A program made the translations under genes and the position numbers. This document shows positions 15,947-24,070 of a stretch of DNA of 64,000 bases, piece by piece. The stretch covers positions 62,001 to 126,000 of the forward strand of contig CANQQZ010000006.1 in the NCBI GenBank assembly GCA_947626135.1, read 5' to 3'. The notes below the pieces were generated by a model that did no database searches, had not been told where the DNA came from, and worked only from the letters and a program-made list of their open reading frames with translations. Within the stretch, counting starts at the first letter, position 1, and every line of letters begins with the position of its first letter. This DNA comes from an uncultured Clostridia bacterium (GTDB lineage: Bacteria > Bacillota > Clostridia > UBA1381).

Positions 15947-17200
15947 CTAAATTCCCATCTCCCTTCTTTTGACGATGCGCGCCCGTGTCCTGCTTATTTC
16001 ACTCTCGAGCGCGTATCTCGCCGCGTCAATGGTATGATTGTTCCTGTCGGGATATGCCGCCTTAAAATCGCCGTTTACATCCCGCTCAAGCTCATACTCC
16101 GAAAATTCGCGCTCCGAGTTGGGGCACCGCCGGCGGTCTATTATTATCTCGTCCAGACTTTGCAGAAACTTGATTCCGTACCCGATTGAATCCGGACCCT
16201 TTTTCGCGCCTCTGACCCGCAGCCCGCGCTCGCGGAAATCGCGTATGCTTTTCGGCTCGGCGCTGTCGCAGATAATGTATTCCCCGGATACGCTTCTGCG
16301 CCCGATCTCCTCCGCGGCAGCCGCGTTTGACATACCGAATTTGTAAACCTCGTCAAAAATCCAGAGCTTATTTTTGTCGTAAGCGCACTGCAAAAACACA
16401 AACGGATCCGCGGCGTATCCGAAATCAACGCCGCAGCGTATTTTGTCAAATCCCGCTATTTCCTCGTCCGATATATCCCTCGTGTGTATGTTCGTAAATA
16501 CTTCGCCTCCGATACCCGTGACTATGCCGAGATATTCGTTCTCGTAGATCCTCGGACGCGTTTTCTTTACCTGCTCCGCCTCCAAAATGAACCTCTCCCC
16601 GATCCATTCCGGGGGAACGTCAAGATATGTGCTCGAATGTCTGAGCGCGTTGTCCTCAGCGCACCAGCCGCCGCGGTTTACCCACGAGCGCACCCTTTTC
16701 GGCGGATTATACGAATAGAACACCGCAAATCTGTCGCCTCCGCGCATAAGAGACTGATTTATAGAGCGTATCTCCGCCGGTCCGGAAAACTGATCGAGCT
16801 CCTCGAACCAGATATACTTTATATATCCCTTATCCGCCTTTATTGATTTGATTTTTGCCGGATCGTCCGCTCCGCGGAACATTATCCTCTGACCGGTTTT
16901 CTCATAAATCATTTCAAGAGGACTCTGCTTTAATTTCCAATAATCCGAGACCCCGAGAATATCGATTGCCCATTTGAGCTGACTGAATACGCTGTCCTTC
17001 AGATATTTTCCCACCTTGCGCAGCGCGACCGCGTTCGCGTTCTCATCGCTCATGATACCGAGTATAATTTCAATGCTTACAAAGCTTGACTTTGTGCTGC
17101 CGCGTCCGCCGCCGAGCAGATAGTGCGTGTGCGCCCCCGCCTTTAAATCGCTGTGAACGCCGTAAAACGACGGCGCAACTAAATCCGTCAGCCGCACCAA
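15947..17200 (-). CDS. Terminase large subunit
   Basis: A 417-residue packaging motor. Walker A is GGGRGSTKSS (30-39) and Walker B is KYIWFEELDQ (128-137). The nuclease domain shows D259 in CGVDFGYAADP, D312 in IICDSAEPKS and D392 in NNHTIDAARYA, as in the RNase-H-like nucleases of Terminase_6/SPP1 gp2 type. The likely start is TTG 17200 or the next codon GTG, since AAGGA lies upstream; the gene begins three bases after the small terminase stop. All catalytic motifs are intact. Confidence 0.9.
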   Translation of the reverse strand: MVRLTDLVAPSFYGVHSDLKAGAHTHYLLGGGRGSTKSSFVSIEIILGIMSDENANAVALRKVGKYLKDSVFSQLKWAIDILGVSDYWKLKQSPLEMIYEKTGQRIMFRGADDPAKIKSIKADKGYIKYIWFEELDQFSGPAEIRSINQSLMRGGDRFAVFYSYNPPKRVRSWVNRGGWCAEDNALRHSSTYLDVPPEWIGERFILEAEQVKKTRPRIYENEYLGIVTGIGGEVFTNIHTRDISDEEIAGFDKIRCGVDFGYAADPFVFLQCAYDKNKLWIFDEVYKFGMSNAAAAEEIGRRSVSGEYIICDSAEPKSIRDFRERGLRVRGAKKGPDSIGYGIKFLQSLDEIIIDRRRCPNSEREFSEYELERDVNGDFKAAYPDRNNHTIDAARYALESEISRTRARIVKRREMGI

Positions 17201-17203
17201 CGT

Positions 17204-17416
17204 TCATCCGTCCTTTGTGTTTTCCGGGATATCGTCCGTGATTATTACGCCTTTGTCCTGCACGGCTCCGGCATTCTTCGCAGCGTCCTCGGCGTACTTT
17301 ACTATATTCTCCGCCGCCTTGATTCTATCCGCGATTTTGCTGTTCTCGTCGCGCAGGATCGCCGTAAAGTTCGCTAAGATCTCCGCCTTATCCGCCACTG
17401 TCTTTTTTCTTGGCAC
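17204..17416 (-). CDS. Very short terminase small subunit
   Basis: A 70-residue protein that starts at GTG 17416 behind GGAGGTGA. It contains KIADRIKAAENIVKYAED and ends with a GVIITDDIPENTKDG tail, phrases found in the central and C-terminal part of phage small terminases. Usual family members have about 130-180 residues, with an N-terminal helix-turn-helix that recognises the packaging site. That part is absent, and no upstream frame supplies it. The assignment rests on the tail motif and position before large terminase. Confidence 0.62.
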   Translation of the reverse strand: MPRKKTVADKAEILANFTAILRDENSKIADRIKAAENIVKYAEDAAKNAGAVQDKGVIITDDIPENTKDG

Positions 17417-17511
17417 CTAAATCACCTCCTTTCATATGAGGCCCGGGTCCCTTTGCGCGCAGGCGCTCCGCAGAGCGGGCTCAAAATCAATTTACCGGCG
17501 GTCAAAAACCG

Positions 17512-17721
17512 TTATCCCCACGGCGTATCCGACACATAAACGCACTCGGCGCAGCCTACGCATTCGTCGCTGTCGTTTACGAAAAAGGAATCCGGCTCGA
17601 CCGCTCCGCAGCACGGACACGAAAAGCTTTTTCCTGCGCTGCCGTAACAGTCCCCGTAATCGCCCGTCCTTGCGCTCTCCATTGCCAGCAACGCGCCGAT
17701 GCTCCCGTTTTTATAAATCAT
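17512..17721 (-). CDS. Small zinc-ribbon-like protein, first gene of the leftward operon
   Basis: A 69-residue protein with two cysteine clusters, CPCC near residue 35 and CVGCAEC near residue 55, spaced as in a zinc ribbon. A strong GAAAGGAG lies seven bases before ATG 17721. It is the first gene downstream of the leftward promoter and of an operator at 17736-17752, so it would be made first when the repressor is released. I do not recognise the family. It could be a regulator or a host-interaction protein. Confidence 0.62.
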   Translation of the reverse strand: MIYKNGSIGALLAMESARTGDYGDCYGSAGKSFSCPCCGAVEPDSFFVNDSDECVGCAECVYVSDTPWG

Positions 17722-17735
17722 TCTTACTCCTTTCT

Positions 17736-17752
17736 GTATCTTTATAAGATAC
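17736..17752. promoter_or_regulatory. Operator site O1 (GTATC-N7-GATAC)
   Basis: An inverted repeat, GTATCTT-TAT-AAGATAC, with seven perfectly paired bases per arm, just upstream of the ribosome-binding site of the first leftward gene. Confidence 0.7.
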
Positions 17753-17804
17753 TACGATTGTAAATTTTTTGCGGTCCGTCTGTCATACCGTGAACCGCTC
17801 AAAG

Positions 17805-17821
17805 ATATCTTTTCAAGATAT
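17805..17821. promoter_or_regulatory. Operator site O2 (ATATC-N7-GATAT)
   Basis: Same 5-7-5 layout as the other three sites. It also overlaps the palindrome AAAGATATCTTT at 17801-17812. It lies in the leader of the leftward transcript. Confidence 0.65.
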
Positions 17822-17884
17822 TTCATTCATTTCCTTTGTTTTAATTTCCTCTCGGTTACCAAACGCTTTGTGTTTGATAAGGTT

Positions 17885-17913
17885 ATTTTACCACATATGC
17901 TCTTTTTTGTCAA
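17885..17913 (-). promoter_or_regulatory. Leftward promoter of the head-tail-lysis operon
   Basis: On the minus strand TTGACA (17913-17908) and TAAAAT (17890-17885) are separated by 17 bases. Transcription would start near 17878 and give a leader of about 157 bases. Confidence 0.65.
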
Positions 17914-17920
17914 CACTTTT

Positions 17921-17937
17921 ATATCTTATCTGGATAT
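17921..17937. promoter_or_regulatory. Operator site O3 (ATATC-N7-GATAT)
   Basis: Half sites at 17921-17925 and 17933-17937. It lies between the two divergent promoters, eight bases upstream of the leftward -35. Confidence 0.65.
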
Positions 17938-17962
17938 ATTTATTTAAATTTCACAAAAGTAC

Positions 17963-17992
17963 TTGACAACATGTATCGCTTTATGATACTAT
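17963..17992 (+). promoter_or_regulatory. Promoter of the repressor gene
   Basis: TTGACA at 17963-17968 and TACTAT at 17987-17992, spacing 18. The start codon lies 33 bases downstream behind AGGGAGGG. Operator O4 fills the spacer, which implies autoregulation. Confidence 0.65.
17973..17989. promoter_or_regulatory. Operator site O4 (GTATC-N7-GATAC)
   Basis: Half sites GTATC 17973-17977 and GATAC 17985-17989, identical to O1 in both arms. It lies between the -35 and -10 of the repressor promoter. Confidence 0.7.
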
Positions 17993-18025
17993 ATACACAA
18001 ACAAAATCAAGGGAGGGATTCGTCT

Positions 18026-18667
18026 ATGGCGGAGATAAATATGTCAACGGGCGAAAGGATAAAAAAGCTGCGCAAGGAGCACGGGCTGACCCAGGAGGAG
18101 CTGGGCAAAAAGCTCGGCGTGCAGCGCGCGGCAATTCAAAAATATGAAAAGGGCACGGTCATAAACATCAAGCGGGACACGCTTATGCTGCTTGCCGAAA
18201 TACTTGACACCACGCCGGAATATCTGCTCGGCTGGAACGACACGCCGAAAAATGTGATCCCCGTTCCCGATGTGCCGCTGGTACGGATCCCCGTCATCGG
18301 GCGCGTCGCCGCGGGATTAAGCTGTCTGGCTGAGGATAATATAATAGATTACGAGCCTGTTCTTGCCACCGATATTTCAAGCGCGGAAAAATACGCATTT
18401 CTCAGGGTGGTGGGCGACAGCATGTACCCGCTTTTCATGGAGGGCGATCTTGTGCTGGTCCAGGTTCAGGAAAGCGTCGATTCCGGCACATACGCGGTCG
18501 TAACGGTAGATAACGAGGACGGCGTTATAAAGCGCATCGTTTACGGACACGATTTTATCGAGCTTCAATCGGTAAATCCGATGTACGCCCCGCGCAGATT
18601 CGAGAACGAGGACGTGCTCCGCATACGCGTATTCGGAGCGGTAAAGGAGGTTAAGCGGAAATTTTGA
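18026..18667 (+). CDS. LexA/CI-like repressor: XRE helix-turn-helix plus S24 autoprotease
   Basis: A 213-residue repressor. Residues 8-66 are an XRE helix-turn-helix (RIKKLRKEHGLTQEELGKKL, then VQRAAIQKYEKG). Residues 90-212 are an S24 peptidase domain with the scissile Ala96-Gly97 in RVAAG, nucleophile S132 in GDSMYPLF and general base K169 in DGVIKRI. This architecture is that of phage repressors cleaved through RecA during the SOS response. It is divergent from the packaging operon, with four matching inverted repeats between them. It is the only regulator of the cluster that I can see. Confidence 0.9.
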   Translation: MAEINMSTGERIKKLRKEHGLTQEELGKKLGVQRAAIQKYEKGTVINIKRDTLMLLAEILDTTPEYLLGWNDTPKNVIPVPDVPLVRIPVIGRVAAGLSCLAEDNIIDYEPVLATDISSAEKYAFLRVVGDSMYPLFMEGDLVLVQVQESVDSGTYAVVTVDNEDGVIKRIVYGHDFIELQSVNPMYAPRRFENEDVLRIRVFGAVKEVKRKF

Positions 18668-18718
18668 TTAAAATAAAAAATTTCCGCGCCCGAAAAGCAA
18701 AAAAATCCATGTAATAAG

Positions 18719-18747
18719 TTGACATTGCGCGGGTTTTATTATAGAAT
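18719..18747 (+). promoter_or_regulatory. Promoter of leuA
   Basis: TTGACA at 18719-18724 and TAGAAT at 18742-18747, spacing 17. Only 28 bases separate it from the start codon, so there is no room for a T-box or leader-peptide attenuator. Confidence 0.7.
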
Positions 18748-18775
18748 AACGGGGACACACATTAGGAGGATAACC

Positions 18776-20422
18776 ATGAACTGCAATAAGTATAAAAAAA
18801 TGTACCATCCCGTCCCGCTCGAGGGACGCGAATGGCCCGATAAAACCATAGAGCACGCGCCGATATGGTGCAGCGTGGATTTGCGCGACGGCAATCAGGC
18901 GCTGTATTCACCTATGACGATCGACGAAAAGCTCGAATTTTTCCAATTCCTTGTGGATTTGGGCTTCAAGGAAATCGAGGTCGGCTTCCCCGCCGCCTCG
19001 CACACGGAATATGATTTTGTGCGCCGTCTCATAGACGAAAACCGCATACCCGACGATGTGACCATACAGGTTCTCACGCAGGCGCGCGAGCATATCATAA
19101 AAAAGACCATAGATTCGCTTCGCGGCGTGAAGAACGCCATCGTCCACCTTTATAACTCCACCTCGACTCTTCAGCGCGAAATCGTGTTCCGCAAGAACAA
19201 GGAGGAAATAAAGCAGCTTGCTGTTGACGGCGCGAAGCTTGTGACAAGCCTTGTGGACGCGGAGCTTGACGGAAATATCCGTTACGAATACTCGCCGGAG
19301 AGCTTCACATGCACGGAAATGGATTACGCGGCTGAAATAACCAACGCCGTGCTTGACATATTAAAGCCGTCGCCCGACCGCAAGGTCATAGTAAATCTGC
19401 CCTCGACTATCGAGGTCGCCACGGCGAACGTCTACGCCGACCAGATCGAATATATGTGCAGGCATATCAACAACCGCGAAAACGTAATAATTTCGCTCCA
19501 CGCGCACAATGACCGCGGCACGGGAGTGGGCTCGACGGAGCTGGCTTTGCTTGCCGGCGCCGACCGCGTCGAGGGCACTCTCCTCGGCAACGGCGAGCGT
19601 ACCGGCAATACCGACATAATCACCGTCGCGCTCAATATGTACTGCCAGGGCATCGACCCGGGGCTCAATCTGGAGCATATCGACGATGTTGTCGCGGCAT
19701 ACGAGAAATACAATAAAATTCCCGTAAACCCGCGCCACCCCTACGCCGGCGAAATGGCATACGTGGCGTTTTCCGGCTCGCATCAGGACGCTATAAAAAA
19801 ATCCATAGACGCCTCCAGGGATAAAAAGGTATGGGAAAACCCCTACCTTACCATAGACCCGTCCGACATCGGGCGCAAATACGAGCCGATTTTAATAAAC
19901 AGCCAATCCGGCAAAGGCGGCGTCAGCTATATTCTCGAATCAAAATACGGCTACATTCTTCCCAAACCCATGCTGGTGGAATTTTCAGCCGTTATAAACG
20001 ACATATCCGACGAGAAGCAGACCGTTTTAACAAATCACGAAATACATGTCGCCTTCAAGGACAGATACGTTAATATCGAAAAGCCGATAAAGCTTCGTTT
20101 CTACCGTTCCGGTCATGACGAGGAGGGCTCCGTAATATCGGCTACTATCGAATACAAGGGCAGGATACGCACGATAGAGGGCGCAGGCAACGGACCTCTC
20201 GACGCCCTTTGCAAGGGACTTCGCAAGGCGCTCGATATACCGCTTGAGATTTGCGAGTATACCGAGCACGCAAAAACCCGTTCCTCCGAATCGCTCGCCG
20301 TATCATATATCGCCGTAAAGGGCGGCGGCGAGGAGCTGTACTGGGGCGTGGGAGTAGACGCGAACATAAATACCTCGTCTATCTACGCGCTTATAAGCGC
20401 CGTTGACAGGATGCTCGCCTGA
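18776..20422 (+). CDS. leuA: 2-isopropylmalate synthase (class II, LeuA2 type)
   Basis: A 548-residue enzyme condensing acetyl-CoA and 2-oxoisovalerate, the first step of leucine synthesis. The N-terminal IEHAPIWCSVDLRDGNQAL with R37-D38, the GFPAAS motif and the metal-binding HAHNDRG of the TIM barrel are intact. The C-terminal 130 residues form a LeuA regulatory domain (GPLDALCKGLRKAL) that senses leucine. The sequence is the long form shared with actinobacteria and yeast. ATG 18776 follows TTAGGAGGA; the frame extends to 18719, inside the promoter. It is followed after 35 bases by carbonic anhydrase. No other leu gene is nearby. Confidence 0.93.
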   Translation: MNCNKYKKMYHPVPLEGREWPDKTIEHAPIWCSVDLRDGNQALYSPMTIDEKLEFFQFLVDLGFKEIEVGFPAASHTEYDFVRRLIDENRIPDDVTIQVLTQAREHIIKKTIDSLRGVKNAIVHLYNSTSTLQREIVFRKNKEEIKQLAVDGAKLVTSLVDAELDGNIRYEYSPESFTCTEMDYAAEITNAVLDILKPSPDRKVIVNLPSTIEVATANVYADQIEYMCRHINNRENVIISLHAHNDRGTGVGSTELALLAGADRVEGTLLGNGERTGNTDIITVALNMYCQGIDPGLNLEHIDDVVAAYEKYNKIPVNPRHPYAGEMAYVAFSGSHQDAIKKSIDASRDKKVWENPYLTIDPSDIGRKYEPILINSQSGKGGVSYILESKYGYILPKPMLVEFSAVINDISDEKQTVLTNHEIHVAFKDRYVNIEKPIKLRFYRSGHDEEGSVISATIEYKGRIRTIEGAGNGPLDALCKGLRKALDIPLEICEYTEHAKTRSSESLAVSYIAVKGGGEELYWGVGVDANINTSSIYALISAVDRMLA

Positions 20423-20457
20423 CTCCGACGGCGCGGATTATAAAGGAGGGAACTGTA

Positions 20458-21021
20458 ATGAGCGCAAAAAACAGCATATCAGCCGACGAGGCTCTAAAAA
20501 AGCTTAAAAAGGGCGCCGCCGCATATATGGGCGCACGCTTCAATACCGGAGACATCTCCGCCGCGCGCCGCGAAAAGACATGCTCTGAGGGGCAGCGGCC
20601 TTACGCGGTCATCATTTCCTGCTCCGATTCGCGCGTTATACCCGAAAGCATTTTTATGGCGGGCATAGGCGAGCTGTTCGTCATCCGCGTCGCCGGGAAC
20701 GTTATGGATAATCATCAGCTCGGAAGCATAGAATATGCCGTTTCGCACCTGGGCTGCAAGCTTATAGTCGTACTCGGGCATACGCGCTGCGGCGCGGTAA
20801 GCGCCGCCGTAAACGACAGTCCCGGCGGATATGTGAAATTCATCACCGACGAAATACGCCTCGCGGCGAACGGCGAAACGGACGAGGATAAGGTATGCCG
20901 TCTCAACGTCGGGCGAAGCGTTAAAATCATAGAAAACCGGTTCAACACCGGCGGCGTCCGGGTGATCGGAGCGATATACGGCGTCGGGGACGGGCGCGTG
21001 GAGTTTTTAAACGAGGATTAA
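20458..21021 (+). CDS. Beta-class carbonic anhydrase
   Basis: A 187-residue enzyme interconverting CO2 and bicarbonate. Zinc ligands C55, H108 and C111 occur in SCSDSRV and GHTRCGAV, with the D57-R59 dyad next to the first cysteine. The short N-terminus and the VAGN motif fit the family. AAGGAGGGA precedes ATG 20458. It lies 35 bases after leuA without a terminator, so the two are probably co-transcribed. Confidence 0.9.
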   Translation: MSAKNSISADEALKKLKKGAAAYMGARFNTGDISAARREKTCSEGQRPYAVIISCSDSRVIPESIFMAGIGELFVIRVAGNVMDNHQLGSIEYAVSHLGCKLIVVLGHTRCGAVSAAVNDSPGGYVKFITDEIRLAANGETDEDKVCRLNVGRSVKIIENRFNTGGVRVIGAIYGVGDGRVEFLNED

Positions 21022-21079
21022 ACGCAAACCGGCGCAAAAAAAAACCGCGCGCAGCGGCTATAAATCTCACGGACGATAC

Positions 21080-21112
21080 GCGCCCCGGGATGATATCCCG
21101 GGGCGCTTTTTT
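21080..21112. terminator. Bidirectional terminator between carbonic anhydrase and pflA
   Basis: GCGCCCCGGGA (21080-21090) pairs with TCCCGGGGCGC (21096-21106) over an 11-bp stem, followed by a T-rich tract. It serves the rightward leuA operon and overlaps the end of the leftward pfl operon. Confidence 0.8.
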
Positions 21113-21824
21113 ATTTTAGCTTAGCGTCAAAATACGCCTGCATCTCAATAAGCCTGTCCGCTTTAAGCGGAGGCGTGTTTTTCAGCGGATTTTCCATTCC
21201 CATTCTCTCGTACTTATAAAATCCCATCGTGTGAAACGCAAGGAGCTCATACCTTTCGGGCTTGTTCCATCGTCCGATCAGTCTCAGATACTCATCCGCG
21301 GCTTGAAAGCTGTCGTTGATACCCGGTATGATTACCGTCCTGAACCAAACCCGTTTTTTTGTGTCGGAAATATAATCCGCGAATTTCACAAACGTATCAA
21401 AATCGCCTTTTGTATATTTTTCGTACCTCCGCGCGTCCGGATATTTTACGTCGAGTATCACCATATCCGCGTTATCGACCGCCTTTTTGACCGCATCCGT
21501 AACCGCCGCGGCGCCGGAGGTGTCGAGCGCGTAGCCTATTCCGTCAGCCCTGAGCAGCGCGGCTGTCTCGTTTATGAATTCCGCGTTTAAAAGCGGCTCG
21601 CCGCCGGAAAACGTCACTCCGCCGCCGTTCCCGAAATACGTTTTATAGCGGCGCAGCTTGCTGTACAATTCCGCGCTCTCGTATTCCCTTCCCGATGCGA
21701 ACCACGTATCGGGATTATGGCAGCATACGCATCTGAGCGGGCACCCGGTAAAAAACACCGCGTATCTCAGCCCCTCTCCGTCGAGCGCGGCGAGGCTCTC
21801 GAATGAATGAATATCCGCTTTCAT
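21111..21824 (-). CDS. pflA: Pyruvate formate-lyase activating enzyme
   Basis: A 237-residue radical-SAM protein that installs the glycyl radical on pyruvate formate-lyase. The cluster motif CPLRCVCC (CX3CX2C) lies near residue 30, followed by GGVTFSGGEPLLN, which binds SAM. ATG 21824 overlaps the TGA of pflB in a TGATG arrangement, so translation is coupled; a GTG one codon earlier is possible. The partner enzyme is directly upstream. Confidence 0.92.
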   Translation of the reverse strand: MKADIHSFESLAALDGEGLRYAVFFTGCPLRCVCCHNPDTWFASGREYESAELYSKLRRYKTYFGNGGGVTFSGGEPLLNAEFINETAALLRADGIGYALDTSGAAAVTDAVKKAVDNADMVILDVKYPDARRYEKYTKGDFDTFVKFADYISDTKKRVWFRTVIIPGINDSFQAADEYLRLIGRWNKPERYELLAFHTMGFYKYERMGMENPLKNTPPLKADRLIEMQAYFDAKLK

Positions 21825-24055
21825 CACATACTCTCGTGGAAGGTCCGCGAAATGACCTCCTCCTGCTTTTCGCGCGTAAGCTTGTTAAAGTTCACAGCAT
21901 AGCCGCTCACGCGTATTGTAAGCGACGGGTAAAGCGTCGGATCGTTCATCGCGTCTATGAGCTTCTGCCGGTTGAGCACGTTTACATTCAAGTGATGCGC
22001 GTCCTGCGCGAAATATCCGTCAAGCATAGCCGTAAGCTTTCTCACGCGGTCGTCCGGATCACGTCCGAGCGCGGCGGGAGTGATGGAAAACGTATTTGAA
22101 ATACCGTCCTGGCAGCAGCGGTAATCGAGCTTTGCCACCGAATTAAGGCTTGCCAGAGCGCCCTCGGCGTCTCTGCCGTGCATCGGATTCGCGCCCGGAG
22201 CGAACGGCTCGCCCGCCCTCCTGCCATCAGGCGTAGCGCCTGTCTTTTTCCCGTACATAACGTTCGACGTGATCGTAAGTATCGACAGCGTATGCCTCGC
22301 GCCGCGGTACGCCTTTGTTTTGCACAGCTCGTTGTAGAAAAACTCCACCGCGCCCTTCGCAATATTGTCCACGCGGTCGTCATCGTTGCCGTATTTCGGG
22401 AAATCGCCCTCCGTCACAAAGTCGGTAATGATCCCGCGCTCGTCCTTAACCGGCGTGACCTTTGCGTATTTGATCGCGCTGAGGCTGTCCGCAAGCACGC
22501 TCATGCCGCTTATTCCGAACGCCATAAGCCTTTCCACGTCCGTATCGTGGAGCGACATCATAAGCCGCTCATACGCGTATTTATCATGCATATAATGAAT
22601 TATATTCATTGTTTTCACATAGAGATTCGCCATCCACGACGCGTATTTTTTATACGCCTCGAGAACCTCCTCGTAAACGAGCGGCTTTTCGTCGAACACC
22701 CTGCCCTCCGGCGCGATCTGCTCGCCGAATTTCTCGTCCCTTCCGCCGTTTAAAGCCATCAGCAGCACCTTCGCCAGATTGCACCGCGCGCCGAAATACT
22801 GCATTTGCTTACCGACCTTCATAGCCGACACGCAGCACGCTATAGCGTAATCATCGCCGTACATATCGCGCATTATATCATCGTTTTCGTACTGTATCGA
22901 ATCGGTGTCTATCGATACCTGCGCGCAGAAATCCTTAAATCCCTGCGGCAGCTCCCGCGACCATAAAACCGTCAGATTCGGCTCCGCCGAAGGTCCGAGA
23001 TTGTATAAGGTCTGTAAAAAACGGAAGCATGTTTTTGTTACCATGCTGCGTCCGTCCGCCGACACTCCGCCCAGCGAGCATGTCACCCATACGGGATCCC
23101 CCGCGAACAAATCGTTATAATCGGGCGTGCGCAGATGCCGCACAAGCCTGAGCTTTAAAACAAGATCGTCTATCAGCTCCTGCGCTCCGGCTTCCGTTAA
23201 CGTCCCCTCGGCGATATCGCGCTCGGCGTAAATATCTATGAACGCGGAGATCCTTCCTATGCTGTTCGCCGCGCCGTTCTGCTCCTTTATCGCGCCCAGA
23301 TATCCGAAATACAGCCATTGTATAGCCTCATATGTATTCTCAGCCGGGCGTGAAATATCGCAGCCGTATCCCGCCGCCATTTCTTTAAGGCGTTCCATAA
23401 ATTCCAGCTGCTTTGCTATATCCTCCAGCAGCTGTATAGTCCCGGCGGACATGTCAAAATCACGCTCGCCTACAGCCCTCTTATCCTCCTTCTTTTTTTC
23501 GATAAGATAATCCATGCCGTAAAGCGCGACGCGGCGATAATCGCCTATAATGCGCCCTCTCGCGTAAGCGTCGGGCAGTCCTGTAAGTATCCCGACATGA
23601 CGCGCCTTGCGCATCGTTTCCGTATACACGCGGAAAACGCCGGTATTATGAGTCGTTCTGTATTCAAATTCCTCGGTGATTTTCGGGCTTATCTTATAGC
23701 CGTATGCCTCGCATGCCTGGACCGCGTTACGGTATCCCGCAAACGGATTTACCGCTCTTTTCAGCGGCGCGTCCGTTTGCAGACCGAGAATAATATCCTC
23801 GCCCTTTTTTATATAGCCCGGCTCGTAGGCTAAAAGCGATGAGACCCGCTCCGTGTCAACATCGAGCACTCCGCCCTTTTCATTTTCCGCAATGAGCAGC
23901 GCCTTTACCCTTTCGCTCGCCGATTTCGTGCGCTCGGTCATTCCCTCGAGGAACTCGCTTCCGCCGCTGTAAGGCGTAAAATTGAGATTTATAAAATCTC
24001 TGACGTTGATTTCCTTTGACCAGTCGCCCCTTTTAAAATTTCTCCATGCCTCCAT
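21824..24055 (-). CDS. pflB: Pyruvate formate-lyase (formate acetyltransferase)
   Basis: A 743-residue glycyl-radical enzyme that splits pyruvate and CoA into acetyl-CoA and formate under anaerobic conditions. The catalytic pair C407-C408 lies in [11 protein letters not shown] and the radical Gly718 in [10 protein letters not shown] near the C-terminus. ATG 24055 is chosen because GGGGGAG lies six bases upstream; an ATG at 24070 is in frame but lacks a site. The cyclophilin gene ends immediately upstream, so the three genes may form one transcript. It indicates fermentative anaerobic growth. Confidence 0.94.
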   Translation of the reverse strand: MEAWRNFKRGDWSKEINVRDFINLNFTPYSGGSEFLEGMTERTKSASERVKALLIAENEKGGVLDVDTERVSSLLAYEPGYIKKGEDIILGLQTDAPLKRAVNPFAGYRNAVQACEAYGYKISPKITEEFEYRTTHNTGVFRVYTETMRKARHVGILTGLPDAYARGRIIGDYRRVALYGMDYLIEKKKEDKRAVGERDFDMSAGTIQLLEDIAKQLEFMERLKEMAAGYGCDISRPAENTYEAIQWLYFGYLGAIKEQNGAANSIGRISAFIDIYAERDIAEGTLTEAGAQELIDDLVLKLRLVRHLRTPDYNDLFAGDPVWVTCSLGGVSADGRSMVTKTCFRFLQTLYNLGPSAEPNLTVLWSRELPQGFKDFCAQVSIDTDSIQYENDDIMRDMYGDDYAIACCVSAMKVGKQMQYFGARCNLAKVLLMALNGGRDEKFGEQIAPEGRVFDEKPLVYEEVLEAYKKYASWMANLYVKTMNIIHYMHDKYAYERLMMSLHDTDVERLMAFGISGMSVLADSLSAIKYAKVTPVKDERGIITDFVTEGDFPKYGNDDDRVDNIAKGAVEFFYNELCKTKAYRGARHTLSILTITSNVMYGKKTGATPDGRRAGEPFAPGANPMHGRDAEGALASLNSVAKLDYRCCQDGISNTFSITPAALGRDPDDRVRKLTAMLDGYFAQDAHHLNVNVLNRQKLIDAMNDPTLYPSLTIRVSGYAVNFNKLTREKQEEVISRTFHESM

Positions 24056-24070
24056 AAAAATCTCCCCCAT

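Larger units (their letters stand above)
5258..18667. mobile_element. Integrase-less siphovirus-like cluster (cryptic prophage or gene-transfer-agent-like)
   Basis: A contiguous leftward block encodes small terminase, large terminase, portal, scaffold, capsid, four connector or tail-completion proteins, tail tube, G/GT chaperone, tape measure, Dit, Tal, a small membrane protein, amidase and holin. A divergent LexA/CI-like repressor lies at the right end. No integrase, excisionase, replication, prohead protease, MuF or tail-fibre gene is recognisable. The block fills the space between phoR and the leuA promoter, and I saw no flanking direct repeat. Base and codon use look like the host genes. 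Long residence or domestication is inferred; a decayed prophage is the main alternative. Confidence 0.8.

Noticed and set aside
17752-17826. 24-codon frame in the leader of the phage-like operon (minus strand, starts MKYLEKISLSG)
   Set aside because: Weak ribosome-binding site, overlap with operator O2 and no similarity that I recognise. A Cro-like role cannot be supported at this size.
5258-18667. Tailocin (phage-tail bacteriocin)
   Set aside because: Terminase, portal, scaffold and capsid genes are all present, so the product should include a head.
5240-18720. Attachment sites flanking the phage-like cluster
   Set aside because: I compared the ends near 5255 and 18670 by eye and saw no shared direct repeat, and there is no tRNA gene at either edge.
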